Source: Angelakisella sp. (GTDB lineage: Bacteria > Bacillota > Clostridia > Oscillospirales > Ruminococcaceae). Taken from it: DNA of 10,413 bases. The position numbers and the translations under genes are program-made. Below are positions 6,709 through 10,413 of the stretch, piece after piece; positions within the stretch are counted from its first letter, which is position 1, and every line of letters starts with the position of its first letter. The stretch lies in NCBI GenBank assembly GCA_022795575.1, contig JAAWGY010000059.1, forward strand, positions 1 to 10,413, read 5' to 3'. The notes beneath the pieces were generated by a model. The model searched no databases and had not been told where the DNA came from. It saw only the letters and a program-made list of their open reading frames with translations.

Positions 6709-7113
6709 ATGGCTTACCAAATGACCAAGGATCTGGAGACGGGGAACACCCTCATCGACACCGAGCACCGGCAGCTTTTTGATGCCATTAACGGCCTGCT
6801 GGAGGCCTGCTCCAAGGGGCAGGGCCGCAAAGAGGTGGAAAGGACAGGGCGCTTTTTGATGGACTACACCGCCAAGCATTTTGGGGACGAGGAGCGGCTC
6901 CAGCAGCGGTACAAATACCCGGACTGCCAGCAGCACAAGCAGTACCACGAAACCTTTAAGAGGGTGGTGGCCGAGCTGGTAAAGGAGCTGGAGGAGAAGG
7001 GCCCTTCGGTCCAGCTGGTGGCCCGGCTTAACACGGTGCTGGCCGGATGGCTCATCAACCACATCAAGCGGGAGGACACCAAGGTAGCCGCCCACATCCG
7101 GGCAAATAGCTAA
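6709..7113 (+). CDS. Bacteriohemerythrin (non-heme di-iron O2-binding protein)
   Basis: A 134-residue single-domain hemerythrin, a four-helix bundle holding a di-iron site that reversibly binds O2. All seven expected ligands are present with canonical spacing: His20 (DTEHRQLF), His57 and Glu61 (KHFGDEE), His76 and His80 (QQHKQYHETF), His118 and Asp123 (NHIKRED). The length is that of stand-alone bacteriohemerythrins, so no fused signalling domain is present. In anaerobes these proteins are thought to scavenge or sense oxygen, or to store iron or O2; which applies here is not visible. An open frame continues upstream to 6574 inside the previous gene. AAAGGAG ten bases before the ATG at 6709 and the MAYQMTKDLETGN opening decide the start. 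Its stop codon TAA is also the target-site copy of the element that follows. Confidence 0.93.
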   Translation: MAYQMTKDLETGNTLIDTEHRQLFDAINGLLEACSKGQGRKEVERTGRFLMDYTAKHFGDEERLQQRYKYPDCQQHKQYHETFKRVVAELVKELEEKGPSVQLVARLNTVLAGWLINHIKREDTKVAAHIRANS

Positions 7114-7356
7114 GAGCCTATTCAAGATCTCCCGGTGCGCCGAATTGGCAGGGATTTTTACGTCCTGCAAGGCAAAAAACCTCGGAGCCCTCCGGGCACG
7201 TCTGCTTCGCAGAATACTTGCTGTATTGCAAGGTTTTTTCCAGGCGCTAAGAGCCGCCTACGGCGGTTGCGCCTGGACGCGCCTGCGGGCGCAGTAACGC
7301 CGCAGGGCGTGAAAAGACCTGCCAAGGCGGCGTGCTGGGAGATTTTGAATAGGCTC
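7114..7356. mobile_element. MITE-like element with long terminal inverted repeats and TAA target duplication
   Basis: A 243-bp non-coding element whose ends are inverted copies of each other. The first 12 bases, GAGCCTATTCAA, are identical and about 45 of the first 55 match (7114-7168 against 7302-7356). A direct TAA flanks it on both sides (7111-7113 and 7357-7359), as expected for a three-base TNA target duplication such as IS5-family transposases make. The interior is packed with hairpins: TCTGC-TTC-GCAGA, CCAGGCGC/GCGCCTGG enclosing GCCGCC/GGCGGT, and GCGCC-TGCG-GGCGC. No transposase is encoded. Movement would need an enzyme supplied elsewhere in the genome. The IS5 link rests only on the end sequence and the TAA. 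Confidence 0.8.
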
Positions 7357-7375
7357 TAAGGCCCCGCAGAGAACC

Positions 7376-7421
7376 AAAAACCACCGCCCCCGGCGCCGAT
7401 GCCGGAGGCGGTGGTTTTCTT
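7376..7421. terminator. Bidirectional intrinsic terminator between convergent genes
   Basis: AACCACCGCC (7379-7388) pairs with GGCGGTGGTT (7407-7416), with an inner CCGGC/GCCGG pairing. On the plus strand the stem runs into TTTTCTTT, and on the minus strand into TTTTTGG. It therefore serves both the plus-strand hemerythrin transcript, after reading through the MITE-like element, and the minus-strand trpS transcript, about 90 bases past its stop codon. Confidence 0.85.
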
Positions 7422-7511
7422 TGGATAGATTAGCCTTCCGGCCGCGCCGTTTAGACGGTACGAGGTCCGCCCCTGTGGCATAGAGGGAAGGGCATGGGAC
7501 AGGCCATCCCG

Positions 7512-8540
7512 CTACGGCTGGAGGAAGCCCACCCGCCGGTAAACCTTTTCGATGGTGCGGCGGCTCAGGGCCATGGCCTGCTGGGCCCCCCGGCGGTAGC
7601 ATTCCTCCAGGTAGCCCTTGTCGGCCATCAGCTCCTTGTACCGGGCCTGTACAGGCGCCAGCTCCTGGACCACCGCCTCCCCAACGGCGGTCTTAAAGTC
7701 CCCGTAGCCCCGCCCGGCAAACTCTTCCTCGATGGCGGCAAAGTCCTTGCCGGTGAGCACCGAGTAGATGCCCATCAGGTTGTTGATGCCCTCCTTGCCC
7801 GGGGCGCAGGCCACTCGGGCCTCGCTGTCGGTGACGGCGCTGCGGAATTTCTTCAGGATAACCCCCGGCTCGTCCAGGATGGAGATAAAGGCCTTGGGGT
7901 TGGGGTCGGACTTGGACATCTTCTTGGTGGGATCCTGGAGGGACATAATCCGCGCCCCCTGTTCCGCCTTGGGGATAAAGGGCTCCGGCAGGGTAAGGGT
8001 GGGGCCGTACACCCCGTTAAACCGTCCGGCAATGTCCCGGGTAATCTCCAGATGCTGCCGCTGGTCCTCCCCCACCGGCACATAGTCGGTCTGGTAAAGC
8101 AGGATGTCGGTGGCCATCAGCACCGGGTAGGTAAAGAGGCCGGCGTTGACGTCGTTGGCGTACCGGGCGGACTTGTCCTTAAACTGGGTCATCCTGCTAA
8201 GCTCCCCAAACTGGGTAAAGCAGTTCAGTACCCAGCTCATCCCGGTGTGGTGGGGGTTGTGGCTTTGGATAAAGAGGATGCTCCGCTCCGGGTCGATGCC
8301 ACAGGCCATCAGCAGGGCGTAGGCCTCCAGGGTGCGCTTGCGGAGGGCTGCGGGCTCCTGCCGGACGGTGATGGCGTGGAGATCCGCCACGCAGTAGAGG
8401 CAGTTGTAGTCCTCCTGGAGCTTGCCCCAGTTGCGCACCGCCCCGATGTAGTTGCCCAGGGTAAAAACGCCGGTGGGCTGTATTGCGGAAAAGATGATTT
8501 TTTTGCGCTCCGTCTGGGGCGCGGCTGCGGCCTCTGTCAT
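7512..8540 (-). CDS. trpS: Tryptophanyl-tRNA synthetase
   Basis: A 342-residue class I aminoacyl-tRNA synthetase that attaches tryptophan to tRNA-Trp using ATP. Its length is normal for the bacterial enzyme. The HIGH-type signature is PTGVFTLGNYIGA (22-34), the usual variant in TrpRS. The KMSKS loop is intact at 207-211 (TKKMSKSD). Between them lie ADLHAIT (52-58), the tryptophan pocket region ATDILLYQTDYVPVGEDQ (143-160) and the QHLEITRDIA stretch (162-171), all typical of the family. The start follows a strong GAGGAGGT nine bases upstream. No T-box leader is visible, but a hairpin could cover the ribosome binding site. It lies 104 bases after the aminotransferase gene on the same strand, with no terminator between them, so it is probably co-transcribed. 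Confidence 0.97.
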   Translation of the reverse strand: MTEAAAAPQTERKKIIFSAIQPTGVFTLGNYIGAVRNWGKLQEDYNCLYCVADLHAITVRQEPAALRKRTLEAYALLMACGIDPERSILFIQSHNPHHTGMSWVLNCFTQFGELSRMTQFKDKSARYANDVNAGLFTYPVLMATDILLYQTDYVPVGEDQRQHLEITRDIAGRFNGVYGPTLTLPEPFIPKAEQGARIMSLQDPTKKMSKSDPNPKAFISILDEPGVILKKFRSAVTDSEARVACAPGKEGINNLMGIYSVLTGKDFAAIEEEFAGRGYGDFKTAVGEAVVQELAPVQARYKELMADKGYLEECYRRGAQQAMALSRRTIEKVYRRVGFLQP

Positions 8541-8550
8541 GGAAGAAATA

Positions 8551-8621
8551 CCTCCTCTGTTTTAGGAGGCTGTATTCGTGGCCCTTGCCCGGACGGCGTT
8601 TAACGGCTACGAATACAGCCT
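8551..8621 (-). promoter_or_regulatory. trpS leader: large inverted repeat overlapping an RBS-masking hairpin
   Basis: In the minus-strand RNA the trpS ribosome binding site AGGAGG (plus-strand 8551-8556) can pair perfectly with CCTCCT (8564-8569) across a seven-base loop. Just upstream, two 17-base arms (8567-8583 and 8605-8621) pair with a single mismatch around a 21-base loop, the core being AGGCTGTATTCGT. The two structures share bases 8567-8569, so they compete at that point. The outer repeat could also be a small dispersed palindromic element that happened to land here. Confidence 0.5.
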
Positions 8622-8644
8622 GTTGGTCAAATGTGTTGCGGGAA

Positions 8645-9835
8645 TCAGCGGGGGAAGCGGTCCAGCACCCGGCCCAGCCGCTCCACGCCCTCCACAATCT
8701 GCTGGTTGGTGGGGGCAGAGAAGTTCAGCCGTACCGCGGTGCAGGGGGTGTTCTCCTGGGGCAGGAAGGTGGTGCCGGGCACCACCGCCACCTTGGCCTC
8801 TCCGGCGGCGCGGACAAAGGCCATCAGGTCGATATCCGCCGGCAGGGTGCACCAGATAAAGAAGCCCCCCTCCGGCGCGGTAAAGCTGGCCCGGGGCAGG
8901 TGCTGCCGCAGCCCCTGGACCATCAGCTCGCATTTGCCCCGGTACAGCTTTTGCAGCGCCCCCAGGTGTCCCGCCATGTTGCAGGACTGCAAAAACTGGC
9001 AGCAGATGATCTGGCTGAGGACGGCGGTGTGGACATCGTTGCACTGCTTGGCCACCACCATCTTATCCAGCAGGGCGGTGGGGGCGATGGCGTAGCCCAC
9101 CCGCAGCCCCGGGGAGATGATCTTGCTGAAGGTGCCGCAGTAGCAGACGATCCCCTCGCTGTCCATGGTCTTGATGGCGGGGATGTGCTTGCCGGTAAAC
9201 CGCAGGTCGCCATAGGGGTTGTCCTCCAGAATGACGATCCCCGCCTGGCGGCAGAGTTCGTAGACACCCTGGCGCTTTTGCTGGGACATGGTGGCCCCGG
9301 TGGGGTTTTGGAAGTTGGGGATGACATACAGCAGCTTTGCCCGGGGGTTCTCCCGGATGGCGGCCTCCAGCCCCTCCAGCGAGATGCCGTCCGCCTCCAC
9401 GTCGATCCCCACCAGTTTTGCCCGGCAGGTGCGGAAGGCGTTCAGCGCCCCGATAAAGGAGGGGTTTTCGCAGAGGATGACGTCCTCGTCGTTTACCAGG
9501 CATTTTGCGGCCAGGTCGATGGCCTGCTGGGCCCCGCTGGTGATGATGATGCCGTCCCCGGGGTGGGTGAGGCCGGGCTCCCGGCTGTTGGCAAACTGCT
9601 TCGCGGCCTCCCGCAGCTGGGGGTAGCCCTCCGAGATGGAGTATTGCAGGGCGGTGATCGGGTTGTTCTCAAAGACAATACGGGAGATGTTCTCTAACTC
9701 CTTGACCGGAAAGGCCTCCTGGGAGGGGTTGCCGCCGGCGAAGGGGATGACGGTGGGGTCCGTCAGGTTCTTAAAGATTTCCCGAATGGCGGAGGGCTGC
9801 ATGGCAGCCATCCGTTTTGACATGGTCAGCTCCAT
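8645..9835 (-). CDS. PLP-dependent aminotransferase, class I/II fold
   Basis: A 396-residue fold-type I PLP enzyme that moves an amino group between an amino acid and a 2-oxo acid. Visible residues are Asn177 in NFQNPTG, Asp205 and Tyr208 in EDNPYGD, the Schiff-base Lys238 in GTFSKIISPGLRVGYA, and Arg369 (AVRLNFS), the usual carboxylate-binding Arg. The N-terminal FAGGNPSQEAFP and the overall pattern resemble the 2-aminoadipate/aromatic aminotransferase group (LysN, KAT-like, and the aminotransferase half of MocR regulators). There is no DNA-binding domain here. The exact substrate cannot be read off; pairing with trpS hints at aromatic amino acids, but this is weak. The frame stays open to 10234, yet a strong promoter at 9923-9950 lies inside that stretch. 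Hence start 9835, or possibly the ATG at 9823. Confidence 0.9.
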   Translation of the reverse strand: MELTMSKRMAAMQPSAIREIFKNLTDPTVIPFAGGNPSQEAFPVKELENISRIVFENNPITALQYSISEGYPQLREAAKQFANSREPGLTHPGDGIIITSGAQQAIDLAAKCLVNDEDVILCENPSFIGALNAFRTCRAKLVGIDVEADGISLEGLEAAIRENPRAKLLYVIPNFQNPTGATMSQQKRQGVYELCRQAGIVILEDNPYGDLRFTGKHIPAIKTMDSEGIVCYCGTFSKIISPGLRVGYAIAPTALLDKMVVAKQCNDVHTAVLSQIICCQFLQSCNMAGHLGALQKLYRGKCELMVQGLRQHLPRASFTAPEGGFFIWCTLPADIDLMAFVRAAGEAKVAVVPGTTFLPQENTPCTAVRLNFSAPTNQQIVEGVERLGRVLDRFPR

Positions 9836-9871
9836 AAAAACACCTGCTTTACCTCGTAAATTTTGCCTGCG

Positions 9872-9911
9872 GGACAGGGGCCTGCTTTTTGACAGAGAGG
9901 ATGCCCTGTCC
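9872..9911 (-). other. Leader hairpin of the aminotransferase transcript
   Basis: GGACAGGG (9872-9879) and CCCTGTCC (9904-9911) form a perfect eight-base-pair stem around a 24-base loop, almost at the predicted 5' end of the minus-strand transcript. It could protect the mRNA or act in regulation. No known riboswitch or T-box motif is recognisable in this short leader. Confidence 0.4.
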
Positions 9912-9922
9912 TCAATACTCCA

Positions 9923-9950
9923 ATTATACCAAATTCGGTGGGAATTGCAA
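9923..9950 (-). promoter_or_regulatory. Sigma-A-type promoter of the aminotransferase-trpS unit
   Basis: On the minus strand TTGCAA (9945-9950) and the consensus TATAAT (9923-9928) are 16 bases apart, with TG one base ahead of the -10 box. Transcription would begin near 9916, giving a leader of about 80 bases. It is the best promoter in the window and settles that the longer open frame upstream is not coding. Confidence 0.8.
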
Positions 9951-10210
9951 CGGGGGTATTTTGTGGGAGCTGGCAAAAACTGGAATTTTTCGCGGAGAGG
10001 GGGTTGTGTTTGTTGGGATGGTGCGCAGGAGGGGAGGCTGTGGGTTTGTGTGTCACTGGTGGACAGGATGGAAAAGGAAGGGCGTTTTGGGCTGATGGAC
10101 AAAAAAGCGCCCGCCCCACAACCAACCAAAGCCACAAACCGGCAAACAAGCAAGCCCACCCGTCCCCACTCCCCCGCCGCCCGGCGGCGCCTCCGGCCAA
10201 AGGCCGGAGA
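9951..10210. other. Intergenic region with imperfect foldback; no gene seen
   Basis: No convincing gene lies here. The left part (about 10005-10060) is rich in G and T and the right part (about 10110-10160) in A and C. They form an imperfect foldback, for example GGTTTGTG (10043-10050) with CACAAACC (10133-10140), enclosing GGGCG near 10080 against GCGCCC near 10107. Two further GC hairpins follow: CGCCGC/GCGGCG near 10175-10189 and CTCCGGCC-AAA-GGCCGGAG (10191-10209). The open frames across this stretch are low-complexity and lack ribosome binding sites. Confidence 0.5.
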
Positions 10211-10216
10211 AAAAAT

Positions 10217-10368
10217 CCCCCCGCAGGGAATCAAAATCCGCCGGAGGCCCCACCCGACCGAAGGGAGGGAACCCCCCGCAGGGAATCAGATCCGCCGGAG
10301 GCACCACCCGACCAAAGGGAGGGAATCCCCCCGCAGGGAATCAGATCCGCCGGAGGCACCTTGTCAGG
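10217..10368. repeat. 55-bp tandem intergenic repeat
   Basis: CCCCCCGCAGGGAATC begins at 10217, 10272 and 10327, exactly 55 bases apart. Each unit continues with TCCGCCGGAGGC and, in the first two, CACCCGACC and a purine-rich AAGGGAGGGAA. The third copy breaks off after GGAGGCACC and passes into a degenerate segment that again ends in CCCCCCGCA (10400 onward) at the window edge. Copies differ at only a few bases. The period is not a multiple of three, and there are no unique spacers, so this is neither coding nor CRISPR. Confidence 0.85.
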
Positions 10369-10413
10369 CCAACCGGAAGGAGGGAGCGGGCCATTACGCT
10401 CCCCCCGCAAGGC

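Noticed and set aside
7135..7359. 74-codon frame inside the MITE-like element as a transposase remnant
   Set aside because: No DDE or helix-turn-helix signature; the frame runs through the terminal repeats and hairpins and has no ribosome binding site.
7494..8603. 369-codon plus-strand frame opposite trpS, and a similar one at 8585-9697 opposite the aminotransferase
   Set aside because: The minus-strand proteins carry clear catalytic motifs, so these are antisense shadows in GC-rich codons.
8541..8644. T-box riboswitch upstream of trpS
   Set aside because: The gap is only about 100 bases and lacks the T-box antiterminator sequence and a terminator; only the inverted repeat and the RBS hairpin are seen.
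9836..10234. N-terminal extension of the aminotransferase by 133 residues
   Set aside because: A consensus promoter at 9923-9950 lies inside it, the added sequence is low-complexity, and family members begin near the ATG at 9835.
10217..10413. CRISPR array
   Set aside because: The 55-base units follow each other directly with no unique spacers, and no cas gene is nearby.

Overview
The window looks like chromosomal DNA from a GC-rich member of the Clostridia, probably an Oscillospiraceae-type gut anaerobe such as the Oscillibacter/Flavonifractor group. This is inferred from the protein types (XRE-cupin regulator, clostridial RlmB, bacteriohemerythrin), strong AGGAGG-type ribosome binding sites, extended -10 promoters, and GC-rich coding with AT-rich promoters. 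It holds eight credible genes. No tRNA, rRNA, CRISPR array or transposase gene was seen.

Layout. 1-1765: two minus-strand genes, each with its own promoter: an XRE-cupin regulator and an OGG1-type 8-oxoguanine DNA glycosylase. About 1770-2166: a divergent intergenic region carrying a cluster of DnaA-box-like sequences. 2167-7113: plus-strand genes, namely a small one-helix membrane protein, the 23S rRNA 2'-O-methyltransferase RlmB, a protein of about 1030 residues, and a bacteriohemerythrin. 7114-7356: a MITE-like non-coding element inserted exactly at the hemerythrin stop codon. 7376-7421: a bidirectional terminator. 7512-9950: a minus-strand unit of a PLP-dependent aminotransferase followed by tryptophanyl-tRNA synthetase, read from a good promoter at 9923-9950. 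9951-10413: non-coding DNA with an imperfect foldback and a 55-bp tandem repeat.

The most unusual gene is at 3507-6599. Its C-terminal half follows the eight-helix layout of a P1B-type (heavy-metal) P-type ATPase. The segments that align with the CPC, DKTGTLT, TGES and GDGxND motifs have all lost their catalytic residues, so it should be a pseudo-enzyme. The metal-binding N-terminus is replaced by about 480 residues of Arg/Glu/Pro-rich, probably disordered sequence with a Trp-centred repeat every 32-35 residues. I know of no described function for this arrangement, and it is the best candidate here for an undescribed system.

How the genes relate: most are housekeeping (DNA repair, rRNA modification, tRNA charging, amino-acid metabolism). 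RlmB, the pseudo-ATPase and the hemerythrin may be co-transcribed. The aminotransferase and trpS are probably one operon, with a leader before trpS that could hide its ribosome binding site.
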